Shown here piece by piece: positions 9,212 through 18,132 of a DNA stretch of 64,000 nucleotides. Made by a program: the position numbers and the translations under genes. The DNA comes from Pseudomonas sp. (GTDB lineage Bacteria; Pseudomonadota; Gammaproteobacteria; Pseudomonadales; Pseudomonadaceae). Where the stretch lies: contig VMRT01000010.1 in assembly GCA_007713455.1 (NCBI GenBank), forward strand, positions 124,001-188,000, written 5' to 3'. The notes beneath the pieces were generated by a model that was not told the origin of the DNA, searched no databases, and worked only from the letters and a program-made list of their open reading frames with translations. Numbering within the stretch: position 1 is the stretch's first letter; each line of letters opens with the position of its first letter.

Positions 9212-9295
9212 GCTGTCTGGCGATTGCCGGGCCCGGTGCTCCGGTGTGGTGATCGGGACAGTTGTCACACTGGCCGGTGGGCGATTTCAGAAAAA

Positions 9296-9444
9296 TTGTA
9301 CAAGACCTCTGCAAGCAGTGTATTTGAGCCTGCGATATTTCACTGCGAACACTGGAGCGCTCTTATTCCGCCGCTTTCGGCCGGCAGTTCGTCGATAAAA
9401 CTTGTACAAGTAATGTCACGGTGACATTATGTTGTACAAGTTTT
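9296..9444. promoter_or_regulatory. TTGTACAAG operator-like array with 48-bp composite palindrome
   Basis: The 352 bases between the typA relic and the chemotaxis gene hold no gene. TTGTACAAG occurs at 9296-9304, 9402-9410 and 9432-9440. The last two lie in an almost perfect inverted repeat, 9397-9444. Its left arm is AAAACTTGTACAAG then TAATGTCAC, the centre is G9420, and its right arm is GTGACATTAT then GTTGTACAAGTTTT. The inner part ATGTCAC-G-GTGACAT is a perfect palindrome. The site ends 78 bases before the ATG of the chemotaxis gene, a position suited to an operator. I cannot name the binding protein. Confidence 0.6.
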
Positions 9445-9521
9445 GCCCCGCTCTGAGTATCGCTCGGAGCATCAACGACTGACTGAATGGCTGCCTCGCA
9501 GTCTGGCTAGAGGAGTGTTCG

Positions 9522-11159
9522 ATGAACAAGCAGATGTCGGTATCCATGCGCCTGGGCCTGGGGTTTCTGGTGATCCTGGCGCTTATGGTGGCGGTTGCCG
9601 TGGTCAGTGCGCTCAAAGTCGACGTCATCGACCGCAGCATGAGCCAGATCAGCTCGCAGGCCGGCCTGAAGCAACGCTATGCGATCAACTTCCGCGGCAG
9701 CGTGCACGATCGTGCGATTGCCGTGCGGGACGCCGTCAGTGCGGCCGATCCGGCGTTCGCCCGTGAGCAGGTGGCGGAGATCGAGCGGCTGGCGCAGCTG
9801 TACACCGATTCGGCGCAGCCGATGAAGGCGATGCTTGCGCAGCCCTCCGCCGATGCCGTGGAAAAGCAGCTGATGCTGCAGATCGAGACCATCGAGGCGA
9901 AGACCAACGCGCTGACCCAGCAGGTGGTCGAACTGCGCTTCAGCGAGGGCTCGGGGCGCGCCTACGAATTCCTCCTGGAAAACGTCGCCGGGGCCTATAG
10001 CGAGTGGCTGCGGCTGATCAATGCGTTCATCGATCACCAGGAAGCGAGCATCAATCAGGACGTGACCGTGGTCCGCGAAACCGCCAGCGGCTTCCTCGCG
10101 CTCATCGTCGCGGTGACCGGTGTGGCGGTTCTGCTGGGTGTGGCCATCGCCGTGGTGATCATTCGCAAGCTGCGTTCGACCCTCGGTGCCGAGCCCGACG
10201 AGGTGGCGCGCGTGATCGGCAACCTGGCCAATGGCGATCTGGGTCAGCTGATCGTCACGCCATACCCAGACAGCGTCATGGGTGCGACGGCGAAGATGGC
10301 CAGCCGGCTGACCTCGATCATCGCCGAGGTGCGCGCGGCCGCCGATGGCGTCGGCGTCGCCTCGGGTGAATTGCGTACCTCATCGGCGAACAGCAATCAG
10401 CAGATCCAGCACCAGTCGGCCGAGGCTGAGCAGGTCGCCACGGCGATCAACCAGATGGCCACGACGGTGAACGAGGTGGCGAGCTTCGCCGCCCGTGCCG
10501 CGGCTGCGGCGAAGAGCGCCGACGAGCAGGTCGAGACCGGTACGCGGATCGTCGGCGAGACGGCCATCTCCATCCATAACCTGGCCAAGGTGCTGGAGAG
10601 CGCGACCGAAACCGTCAACCAGGTCTCGGCGCAAAGCGGCGACATCGAGAAGATCCTGCAGGTCATCACCGCTATCGCCGAGCAGACCAACCTGCTCGCG
10701 CTCAACGCCGCCATCGAGGCGGCCCGTGCCGGCGAGCATGGCCGTGGTTTCGCGGTGGTAGCCGACGAGGTGCGCTCGCTGGCCAATCGCACGCAGCTGT
10801 CGTCCAGCGAGATCAGCGAGATGATCGCCTCGCTGCAGGCCGGCGCTGGCAGGGCGGTGGAGGTAATGCAGTCGAGCAAGCTGCTGGCTCAGCAGACCGT
10901 CGAGCAGACGCTGCAGGCGGAAAATGCGCTGACCAAGATTCGTCAGGAAGTGGGCTCGATCAACGAGATGAACGCGCAGATCGCGACGGCTTCCGAGGAG
11001 CAGAGCGCGGTGGCGGAAGAGGTCAACCAGAGCGTCACGCGCATCCACGACTCGACTGTCGCCAGTTCCGCTGCATCGAATCAGGTGGCGTCCTCCAGCC
11101 AGGACCTGACCATGCTGGCCGAGGAGCTGAATCGGCGGGTCAACTACTTCCGCGGTTGA
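9522..11159 (+). CDS. Methyl-accepting chemotaxis protein
   Basis: 545-residue transmembrane chemoreceptor that would signal to CheW/CheA. It has TM1 at about residues 11-32, a periplasmic helical ligand domain (about 33-190, four-helix-bundle style), TM2 at about 190-212, a HAMP region, and a cytoplasmic signalling hairpin with the conserved tip [19 protein letters not shown] and [15 protein letters not shown]. It starts at ATG 9522 behind GGAG. The ligand cannot be told from sequence. A palindromic operator-like site lies upstream and a bidirectional terminator follows. Confidence 0.93.
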   Translation: MNKQMSVSMRLGLGFLVILALMVAVAVVSALKVDVIDRSMSQISSQAGLKQRYAINFRGSVHDRAIAVRDAVSAADPAFAREQVAEIERLAQLYTDSAQPMKAMLAQPSADAVEKQLMLQIETIEAKTNALTQQVVELRFSEGSGRAYEFLLENVAGAYSEWLRLINAFIDHQEASINQDVTVVRETASGFLALIVAVTGVAVLLGVAIAVVIIRKLRSTLGAEPDEVARVIGNLANGDLGQLIVTPYPDSVMGATAKMASRLTSIIAEVRAAADGVGVASGELRTSSANSNQQIQHQSAEAEQVATAINQMATTVNEVASFAARAAAAAKSADEQVETGTRIVGETAISIHNLAKVLESATETVNQVSAQSGDIEKILQVITAIAEQTNLLALNAAIEAARAGEHGRGFAVVADEVRSLANRTQLSSSEISEMIASLQAGAGRAVEVMQSSKLLAQQTVEQTLQAENALTKIRQEVGSINEMNAQIATASEEQSAVAEEVNQSVTRIHDSTVASSAASNQVASSSQDLTMLAEELNRRVNYFRG

Positions 11160-11178
11160 CGCAGCCCGTTCGCCGAAC

Positions 11179-11212
11179 AAAAAAAGCCCCGACCGCAAGG
11201 CCGGGGCTTTTT
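11179..11212. terminator. Bidirectional intrinsic terminator
   Basis: AAAAGCCCCG, loop, CGGGGCTTTT with A- and T-runs on both sides. It lies between the convergent chemotaxis-receptor and 2HCT transporter genes. Confidence 0.9.
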
Positions 11213-11232
11213 CATTCCAGGATCACCGTCGC

Positions 11233-12546
11233 TCAGGTAAAGAACAGCGGCACCACCACGCTGGAGATCAGCAGGATCAGCGCGCCGCCCAGGCGCGAGG
11301 ATATCTGTGCGAAGGGCATCAGCGACATGCGACGCGCGGCGGACAATACCGCGACATCACCGGTGCCGCCCATGTTGGCCATGCACAGCCCGGCGGTGAT
11401 CGCCGATTCGATCGGGTAGAAGCCCACCAGTTTGCCTACCAGGCCCGCGCCGAATGCCGCACCGGCGACCACGGCGAAAACGATCAGCACATAGGTCAGC
11501 GAGATGGCGTCGATCACCTGACCGAGGTCGGTGAAGGCCACGCCGATGCCGAACAGCAGGGCGAAGGTCCAGTTGCGCGCGACGAAGCGGAACCACTGGG
11601 AGGCGGCGTCGTTGATCGACTCGGGCACCAGATTGGTCACCTTGAGCAGCGCCACCAGCACGATCATCAGGGCGTAGGGATGCAGCGGCACGAACTCGCC
11701 GAGAATCTGCCCAGCGACGAAGAAGCTCAGCGCCGCGACCAGACCGACGCCCAGCGCCGGCAGGGTGATAGCCCCTTCCTTCTCGTTGACGTCCACGCCG
11801 GGCATCATCTGGCCGTTGCCGGTCAGCGATGGATAGCGGTTGCCGAGGCCATTGAGCAGCCCGGCGATGATGATCGCGAAGACGTTGCCCAGCGCCAGGG
11901 CCGGCACCAGGATCGAGATGTAGTAGCTGGCCGGCTGGCCGAGCAGCTGCTCGTAGATCTGGCTCATCGGTACCGCGCCGGCGCCCATGCCGCCGCCCAT
12001 GATGGGCATGGCGATGACCACCACCGCATCCTGCGGCGAGAAACCCAGCAGCGCGCCCACGGCCATGGCGAACAGCGCGGCGAACAGCACCGAGCAGAGC
12101 AGCGGCAACGCGTAGCGCGAGCCGACCTTGACCAGCACCTTGGCGTCCATGCCGAGGATGCTGCCAGTGATCAGCGCGGCGATATAGAAGTCGAGAAAGC
12201 CGCCGCCCTTCATGAAGCTGGCGACGTCATCGGCCACGGCTGCCGGCAGCCAGCCGAAATAGACCATCGCCGCGGCGCCGAACAGCGCCAGGATCGCGCC
12301 GCCGCCGAGGTAGGTCTTGATGATCGGTAGTCGGTCACCGGCGAAGCCAAGCAGCTCGCCGAGCAGCATCATCACCAGCAGCGCGCCGATCATGCCGCTG
12401 GGCAGCGTGTCGGTAGCGATGGCGGCGGCCATGACGAGCAAGGCGATGGCGAACAGAGGCAACGGCAGGTTGAAGATGCGTTGGGACAGCAGGGGAATGT
12501 TCGGGCTGCCTTCAGGCACGGCAGCGCTCAGCGTGGTCCGATTCAT
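11233..12546 (-). CDS. 2-hydroxycarboxylate transporter (CitS/MaeN-type symporter)
   Basis: 437-residue inner-membrane protein with about 11 hydrophobic segments. It belongs to the 2HCT family of Na+ or H+ coupled citrate/malate transporters. Two glycine-rich re-entrant motifs typical of the family are present, MPIMGGGMGAGAVPMSQIY and CMANMGGTGDVAVLSAARRM, as is the C-terminal MPFAQISSRLGGA. It is divergent from a CitA/CitB-type two-component system, the usual regulator of this transporter family, so expression is probably induced by its di- or tricarboxylate substrate. The exact substrate (citrate, malate or other) cannot be read from sequence. Confidence 0.9.
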   Translation of the reverse strand: MNRTTLSAAVPEGSPNIPLLSQRIFNLPLPLFAIALLVMAAAIATDTLPSGMIGALLVMMLLGELLGFAGDRLPIIKTYLGGGAILALFGAAAMVYFGWLPAAVADDVASFMKGGGFLDFYIAALITGSILGMDAKVLVKVGSRYALPLLCSVLFAALFAMAVGALLGFSPQDAVVVIAMPIMGGGMGAGAVPMSQIYEQLLGQPASYYISILVPALALGNVFAIIIAGLLNGLGNRYPSLTGNGQMMPGVDVNEKEGAITLPALGVGLVAALSFFVAGQILGEFVPLHPYALMIVLVALLKVTNLVPESINDAASQWFRFVARNWTFALLFGIGVAFTDLGQVIDAISLTYVLIVFAVVAGAAFGAGLVGKLVGFYPIESAITAGLCMANMGGTGDVAVLSAARRMSLMPFAQISSRLGGALILLISSVVVPLFFT

Positions 12547-12789
12547 TGTTGTACTCCTTCGAACGTGGCGGCCAGGCGGCGCACGTACGGGTGATGTTTG
12601 CGAATGCGCGGTCGGACAACCACGCCGGGGCTACCTTAAGCAGAGATGCTTCGCGGCCAATGTTTGGCGAAGTTAAAAAACCATTACGAAACTAAAAAAA
12701 GTGGAGCCGAGCTTGACCCTGGAGCACAGGGCTGGCTCGATCCGGCCCTCTAGCGCGACGCGTCGAGCGTCCGCTCATGCACTGGAGTG
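12547..12789. promoter_or_regulatory. Divergent promoter region, 2HCT transporter / CitAB-type system
   Basis: 243 bases without a gene. An AT-rich stretch at about 12674-12702 contains GTTAAAAAACC and ACTAAAAAAAG, two similar A-tract sites, in an otherwise GC-rich region. They are candidate response-regulator sites. No clear -35/-10 pair was assigned. Confidence 0.4.
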
Positions 12790-14403
12790 ATGGCTGTGCG
12801 CTTGCGCCTGAATACGCTGATCTCGCTGCTGGTCGCCGTCATGGTGGTGCTGGCGCTGGCGCTCGCCCTCTAGCTGTTCAACGTGCAGCTGCAGGACACC
12901 CTCGAAGAGGGGCAGGCTTCGCGGGTGACCAACCTGGCGCAGAGCGTGGCCGCACGCGCCGACGTGCAGCGAGCGCTGGCCAGCCCGGATGTCGACTTCA
13001 GTCCCGGTAATCCGCTGCAACGGGACATCGATGGCCTGCGCCAGCGCCTGGGCGTGGACTTCATCGTGGTGATGAACCCGCGCGCCCTGCGCCTGACGCA
13101 CCCGGAGCCGGCCCGCGTCGGCCAGGCCTTTCGTGGTGACGACGAAGGTCCGGCGCTGGCCGGCGAGACCTATGCCTCGCGTGCCGATGGCAGCCTGGGG
13201 CGCAGTATTCGCGGCTTTGCGCCGGTGCTGAACGACGAGGGAGCGGTGCTCGGTGCCGTCTCGGTGGGGGTCACCCTGGCTTCGCTCGGCGAACTGCTCA
13301 AGGCTCATCAGCGCGGCGTGGTGCTCGGTGTACTGGCGCTGATGCTGGTCACCGCCCTCGGTGCGCACCTGCTGGCACGCTATATCAAGCGCGTGCTGCT
13401 GGGGCTGGAACCCTACGAGATCACTTGGCTGGTGGAGGAGCGTCAGGCGATGCTGGCCTCGGTGCGCGAAGGGGTGCTGGCGGTCGACGACCAGGCGCGC
13501 ATTACCCTGGTCAATCCCGCCGCCGAGCGCCTGCTGGCCAGCACGGGCCTCGGCAAACCACCGTTGGGCCAGCCGATCGCCGAGTACCTGCCCAACAGTG
13601 GCCTGCCCGAGGTGCTGGCCAGCGCAACCGAGCAGCGGGACCGTGAATTCAGCCTCAACGGTCGGGCGATCCTCGCCAATCGTGCGCCGATCCGTCATCA
13701 GGGCCGGGTGATCGGTGCCATCGCGACCTTCCGCGACAAGAGCGAAGTCAACGCGCTGGCCGAGCAGCTGACCGGTGTCAGCCGCTATGCCGAAGCGCTG
13801 CGGGCGGCGACCCACGAATTCAAGAACAAGCTGCACGTGCTGCTCGGGCTGGCACAGATGGGTGATCTGGATGCCCTGCGCGCCTATCTGCGCGACCTCG
13901 CCGATCACCAGCTGGCGCCGGCGACGTCCCTGGTCGAGGGGATCGGTGAGCCGGTGCTGGCGGGCTTTCTGCTCGGCAAGCAGAGCGAGGCCCGCGAGCG
14001 CGGCATCCTCTTTCAGGTGGATGTCGAGCACCCGGTGCCTGCCGCCGCGCCCGAGCAGATCCATGGCCTGGTGACCATCCTCGGCAACCTGCTGGAAAAC
14101 GCCTTCGAAGCGGTGGCCGAAGAGGACGAGCGACGGGTCAACCTGACGCTGGACTACGACGAAGCGCTGCTCTCGCTGCACGTGCAGGACAGCGGTGGCG
14201 GAATCGAAGCCGCAGTGCGCGAGCAGATCTTCCAGCGCGGCGTATCCACCAAGGGCGAGCGACGTGGCATCGGCCTGGCCGCGGTGCAGGAGCAGGTCGA
14301 GGCCTGGGGCGGTAGCCTGGCGGTGTATTCCGAGGCCGGTCGTGGCAGCCTGTTCGAGGTTGAATTGCCCTATCGGAGCGCCGCGGGAGACGTCGAATCA
14401 TGA
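12790..14403 (+). pseudogene. CitA/DcuS-family sensor histidine kinase with in-frame amber codon
   Basis: Full frame is 537 codons plus stop, the usual size for CitA/DcuS sensors. It starts at ATG 12790 behind GGAG. Codon 28, inside the first membrane helix (after LVAVMVVLALALAL), is TAG at 12871-12873. Downstream the gene is intact: a periplasmic PAS-like domain, TM2 (GVVLGVLALMLVTALGAHLL), a cytoplasmic PAS, the phosphoacceptor His in RAATHEFKNKLHVLLGL (about residue 342), the N box GNLLENAFEAV and a G box. If the stop is real, only a fragment lacking TM1 could be made from an internal start. Alternatives are sequencing error or readthrough. It overlaps the response regulator by ATGA. Confidence 0.8.
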
Positions 14404-15125
14404 AAGCAGTCATGCGCGTGCTGATCGTCGAGGACGACCCGATGGTCATGCGCCTGAACGTCGATTACCTGGCCCGGCTCGAGGGCGTCGAGCTGGTCGG
14501 CCAGTGCGAGAGCGTGCCGGCCGCGCTCGTATTGCTGGAGCGCGAGGCGGTGGACCTGCTGCTGCTCGACGTCTACCTGCGCAATCGCTCCGGGCTGGAG
14601 GTGCTGCGCCATCTGCGCGCGCAGGACCGCAACACCGATGCCGTGCTGATCACCGCCGCTTCGGAGATCGAGACCGTGCGCGCGGCGCAACGCCTCGGCG
14701 CGCGGGATTACCTGGTCAAGCCGTTCAGTTTCGAGCGCTTCCGCGATGCGGTCGAGGCCTGCCGCCGTGCCCGCGAGGCGCTGTCCCGCCTGCCGGATCA
14801 GCTCGGTCAGGGCGATATCGACCGCCTGTTCAGCCAAGCGCCCGCCACCGACCTGCGCCGCCCCGGCGACCTGCCCAAGGGGCTGACACCTGCATCGCTG
14901 GCGCAGGTGGCGCAGGCGATCCTGGCGCTGGACGAGGACAGCTTCACCAGCGAAACCCTGCTGCCCGCCACCGGCATGTCGCGCGTCTCGGTGCGCAAAT
15001 ACCTCAAGCACCTGAACGACATGCAGCTATTGGAGGAGTCCTTTCACTACGGGCAAATCGGCCGGCCCTCGTTTCGCTATCGCTGCCTGGACCGCGCCGC
15101 GTTGCTGCGGCTGGTGCAGGGCTAG
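14400..15125 (+). CDS. CitB/DcuR-family response regulator
   Basis: 241 residues. The N-terminal receiver has acidic residues EDD, the phosphorylatable Asp in LLLLDVYLRNRSG, Thr/Ser in LITAAS and Lys in YLVKPF. The linker LPKGLTPASLAQVAQAI is characteristic of the CitB/DcuR group. The C-terminal helix-turn-helix is ETLLPATGMSRVSVRKYLKH. It should activate the divergent 2HCT transporter in response to the upstream kinase. It starts by ATGA overlap with the kinase gene. Its 3' end overlaps the convergent serine-hydrolase gene by four bases. Confidence 0.9.
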   Translation: MKAVMRVLIVEDDPMVMRLNVDYLARLEGVELVGQCESVPAALVLLEREAVDLLLLDVYLRNRSGLEVLRHLRAQDRNTDAVLITAASEIETVRAAQRLGARDYLVKPFSFERFRDAVEACRRAREALSRLPDQLGQGDIDRLFSQAPATDLRRPGDLPKGLTPASLAQVAQAILALDEDSFTSETLLPATGMSRVSVRKYLKHLNDMQLLEESFHYGQIGRPSFRYRCLDRAALLRLVQG

Positions 15126-16183
15126 GGACGCGTGCCCGCTGCAGAGGACGGCCCGTGCAGCGCGCCGATGATCTCGCCAAGCAGCCGGTGCAGCGCGTCG
15201 CGATGCCCCATGGCACCGCTGGAGGGCTGCTGGGTGTTGGAGGTCATCACCACCGTCATCTCGAGGCCCGGCACCACGTAGACCATCTGTCCGCCATAAC
15301 CCCAGCCATAGCGCACCGCCTCTCCGCCCAGCTCGGTGATGAACCAGCCATAGCCGTAGCCGTGCCCGGTGTAGCGCGAGCGGGTGCGGGGTGTCCAGGA
15401 CGCTTCTATCCAGTCCTGCGACAGCAATCGCTCGCCGGATGCGCTGAGCCCACCGCGGCGGTAGAGCTCGCCGAAGGCCAGCAGCGAGCGTGGCGTCATC
15501 GCCATCTCGTTGCCGCCCAGGTAGATGCCCTGCGGGTCGCGCGTCCAGGCGCTGATGGCGAAGCCGTCGAGTGGCGCCAGCCACTGTCGCGCCAGCTGCA
15601 ATGTGGATTTGCCGGTGCGGCGCGTAAGGATTGCCGAGAGCAGATGGCTGGAGCCCGTCGAATAGATCATCGCCGTGCCGGGGTCGGCCTCGAACGGTCG
15701 TGCCAGTGCCGCACGAACCCAGTTGCGACTCGCCACCCAGGCGCCATAGTTGCGCCCGGAGGTCGATCCGAGCCCGGCCTGCATGCTCAGCAGATTGCCA
15801 ACCGTCACCTGCTGCAGACGTGGATCGGGCTTGCTCGGCAGGTCGCTTTTCAGCAGACCGGCGATGGGTTGTTCGACGCTCTCGATGACGCCCTTGTCGA
15901 TAGCGATGCCGACCAGTGCGGAAATCACCGATTTGGACGCGGATTTGATGTTGCTCGGCGTGGTCGTGCGATGCCCGCGGTAACCGCGCTCGGCAAGGAT
16001 CTCGCCACGCTGGGCGATGATCAGGGTGTGCAGCTGCTCCAGGCGCTCGGCCTGCTCGAGTACGGCGGTCAGCCGGGTATCGGCGACTGCCAGGGGGCAG
16101 AGAAGAAACAGCATCGCCAGGCAGAGTGCGCGGCGAGGGCGGGGGCTCGATGGGTGCAGGAGGCGCAGGGCAAGTGAGTGCAT
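15122..16183 (-). CDS. Exported serine hydrolase, beta-lactamase (class C) family
   Basis: 353 residues. The N-terminal signal sequence (ALCLAMLFLLCPLAVA) suggests export. Penicillin-binding-protein-like catalytic motifs are SASK (Ser-x-x-Lys), YST (Tyr motif), and YGWGYGGQM in place of the third KTG-type motif. This family includes esterases and peptidases as well as beta-lactamases, and the third motif argues against a true beta-lactamase. It lies 79 bases after the DUF2147 gene on the same strand and may share its transcript. Confidence 0.82.
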   Translation of the reverse strand: MHSLALRLLHPSSPRPRRALCLAMLFLLCPLAVADTRLTAVLEQAERLEQLHTLIIAQRGEILAERGYRGHRTTTPSNIKSASKSVISALVGIAIDKGVIESVEQPIAGLLKSDLPSKPDPRLQQVTVGNLLSMQAGLGSTSGRNYGAWVASRNWVRAALARPFEADPGTAMIYSTGSSHLLSAILTRRTGKSTLQLARQWLAPLDGFAISAWTRDPQGIYLGGNEMAMTPRSLLAFGELYRRGGLSASGERLLSQDWIEASWTPRTRSRYTGHGYGYGWFITELGGEAVRYGWGYGGQMVYVVPGLEMTVVMTSNTQQPSSGAMGHRDALHRLLGEIIGALHGPSSAAGTRP

Positions 16184-16262
16184 GCAGGGTTCGACCCTGG
16201 CCTGGCGCCACCGTGCAGTCCGGGAGCCGGGCGGCGGTCCGGCTCTCGGATGCCGAGCGAGG

Positions 16263-16709
16263 TTACTGGCGAATCCAGGTCTGCGTACGGCCCAGCGCCT
16301 CGATGCCGATGTAGCCGCGGACCTCCAGCTTGTCGCCGCCTTCGACCAGCCTGGCCTTTGCGCGGTAGGTTTTGCCCTTGGCCGGGTCGAGGATGGTGCC
16401 GTCGCTCCAGGCCTGTTCGCCGTCCGGCTTGAGGTCCCAGAGAATGGTCATGCCGGTGATGGGCTGATCCTTGCGCTCGCCGTCGCATTCGCTGCAGACC
16501 GGGTTCGGTCCGTGATCCGATTTCAGGATTTCGGCGACCTCGCCGCTCAGCGTGCCGTCAGCGGCCTGCTGGATTTCGACGATGGACTTGGGCTTGCCGG
16601 TTTCGTCGTCGATGGTCTGCCAGCGGCCGGCAGGCGATTCGGCGGCAAAAGCCAGTGAAGAGAGCGAGAGTGGCAGGGCCAGCAGCAGGGCATTGAAAAG
16701 AGGACGCAT
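16263..16709 (-). CDS. DUF2147 secreted protein
   Basis: 148 residues from ATG 16709. A signal peptide (LLLALPLSLSSLAFA) precedes the DUF2147 pattern: AGRWQTIDDETGKPKSIVEI, CSECDGERKDQPITGM, a WSDGTILDPAKGKTYRAK core and the closing RGYIGIEALGRTQTW. It is probably a small periplasmic lipocalin-like beta-barrel of unknown role. The long in-frame upstream extension has no coding character and overlaps the esterase gene, so the shorter start is preferred. Confidence 0.88.
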   Translation of the reverse strand: MRPLFNALLLALPLSLSSLAFAAESPAGRWQTIDDETGKPKSIVEIQQAADGTLSGEVAEILKSDHGPNPVCSECDGERKDQPITGMTILWDLKPDGEQAWSDGTILDPAKGKTYRAKARLVEGGDKLEVRGYIGIEALGRTQTWIRQ

Positions 16710-16813
16710 GGTGTCTCCAGTGATGGAAAAGGCAGCGCCGACTCTAGCACCGGGCATTTGCCTGCACTTGCCCTGGCCGGCTGACCGGTCGGTTCTCGTC
16801 GCTTTCGTCATCC

Positions 16814-17764
16814 TCAGTCGTCCTGATCGCGGGATGGCTGGCGCCCGATCGCGGCCGCCAACGCCAGTGCCACGACCGAGCTGTGTGCGGCGTTGGTGCC
16901 GTGGTTGGCTCCCGGAAACAGCTGGAATTCGCTGTGCAGGCCGTGGCTGGACAGCCGCTGGAGACGGTCGACCAGATCCCGGGCATTGCCGACCATGCGC
17001 CGCTCGGCCATATGGCGCTGGCGCGGGTCGTCCATGGCGGCATCCGCCGCCGGCTGTTCGGCACCGCCAGCGGTGACCAGCAGGCGCGCATCGACGGGCT
17101 GGCCTGCGAGACGCCGTTCGAACGCTTCGAGCGTGCGTTCGACATAGCCCTGGTACCACCAGATCGACGGACTGGCGGCCACATAGCCCTGAAATGCCTG
17201 CGGCTTGGTGAACAGTGTGTAGAGGGTGAACAGGCCGCCGTAGGAATGGCCGAACAGCGTCTGCCGTCGCGCGTCGACCGGGTAGCGCTTGGCGATCAGG
17301 GGTTTGAGTTCGTGCTCGATAAAGGCCAGAAAGTCATCGGCACCGCCCGATGGCGGCGGTTCGCGGCCCGGCAGGCGCTGGCGATCCTCGGCTTTGGGCG
17401 TGTAATCCTCGGCGCGCGCCTTGAAGTCGTACAGGGCCTCGCCGGGGTAGCCGATGCCGACCACCAGTACCGAATCGCGAAGATTAGGGTCGGGCCGATC
17501 CTCCAGGGCCTGGGCCTGGATCGCCAGCCCCGGAAACAGGGCGTTGCCATCCAGCACATAGAGCACCGGATAGCCATCCGGCGGGGGCGCGTGTCGCGGC
17601 GCAGAGACGAAGATGCGGTAGTTCTTGCCAGTGCGTTGCGAATGCAGGTCACGCTGATTGCTGTGCGGCAGTCGAACCGGCTGCCAGCCGGCTTCTTCCC
17701 CGGCGTGTGCCTGTACTGCGGCAAGCCCCAGACTGGCGAGCACGGCGAGCAGGGCGCCTTTCAT
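16814..17764 (-). CDS. Periplasmic siderophore-type esterase (Fes/IroE-like alpha/beta hydrolase)
   Basis: 316 residues with signal peptide (LLAVLASLGLAAVQAHA). An esterase-D-like alpha/beta hydrolase: YRIFVSAP, YPVLYVLDGNALF, nucleophile elbow GHSYGG, and C-terminal His in PGANHGTNA. The family hydrolyses enterobactin- or salmochelin-like trilactones to free iron. The context supports this, since it overlaps (ATGA) a DUF2218 gene and lies downstream of a TonB-dependent siderophore receptor under a Fur-like box. The substrate siderophore is unknown. Confidence 0.85.
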   Translation of the reverse strand: MKGALLAVLASLGLAAVQAHAGEEAGWQPVRLPHSNQRDLHSQRTGKNYRIFVSAPRHAPPPDGYPVLYVLDGNALFPGLAIQAQALEDRPDPNLRDSVLVVGIGYPGEALYDFKARAEDYTPKAEDRQRLPGREPPPSGGADDFLAFIEHELKPLIAKRYPVDARRQTLFGHSYGGLFTLYTLFTKPQAFQGYVAASPSIWWYQGYVERTLEAFERRLAGQPVDARLLVTAGGAEQPAADAAMDDPRQRHMAERRMVGNARDLVDRLQRLSSHGLHSEFQLFPGANHGTNAAHSSVVALALAAAIGRQPSRDQDD

Positions 17765-18078
17765 GGCTCGACCTGCCTGTGGCGTGGCGGCAGTGGCCCG
17801 TCCAGCCAGTTCACCTTCAGTGCTTCCTCGCCGGAAAAGCGGTGGAGGTGGTCGTCGATGACGAAGCGCAGGCGCTTTTCCGCCTCGCCGGCCTCGGCCT
17901 GGCAGTCGATCAGCAGTCGCTCGTCATCGGCGAGCATCAGGCACTGGCCGAAGGCGAATTCGACCTGCGCCTGACGTTCGTCCAGCTGGACTTCGGCCTT
18001 GTGCGCGAAGTGTTTGCACAGCCGCATCATGTTGCGTGACGCGCGGGGTGTCGCCACCTGGGCGTGAAACTGGGGCAT
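17761..18078 (-). CDS. DUF2218 protein
   Basis: 105-residue cytoplasmic protein with the DUF2218 pattern: RLCKHFAHKAEVQLDE, the central LMLADDERLLIDCQAE and the C-terminal DHLHRFSGEEALKVNWLDG. DUF2218 genes are often found with siderophore receptors and reductases; the biochemical role is unknown. It lies between the receptor (54 bases upstream) and the esterase (overlapping), so it belongs to an iron-regulated operon. Confidence 0.85.
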   Translation of the reverse strand: MPQFHAQVATPRASRNMMRLCKHFAHKAEVQLDERQAQVEFAFGQCLMLADDERLLIDCQAEAGEAEKRLRFVIDDHLHRFSGEEALKVNWLDGPLPPRHRQVEP

Positions 18079-18132
18079 GGTGATCTCCGGAAGTCAGCCG
18101 CCGACGCCTACGGGCGCAGGCGGCCAGGTGGA

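Noticed and set aside
9296..9444. CRISPR or transposon-end interpretation of the TTGTACAAG repeats
   Set aside because: Only three short copies with irregular spacing, and no adjacent cas or transposase gene. Inverted symmetry fits an operator better.
12775..14181. 468-codon minus-strand frame opposite the sensor kinase
   Set aside because: Composition (Gln/His/Arg-rich) is that of an antisense shadow; the plus strand encodes clear PAS and kinase motifs despite the amber codon.
15122..16183. AmpC-type antibiotic resistance gene
   Set aside because: SxxK and YxT-like motifs are present but the KTG motif is replaced, so a general serine hydrolase is the safer call.
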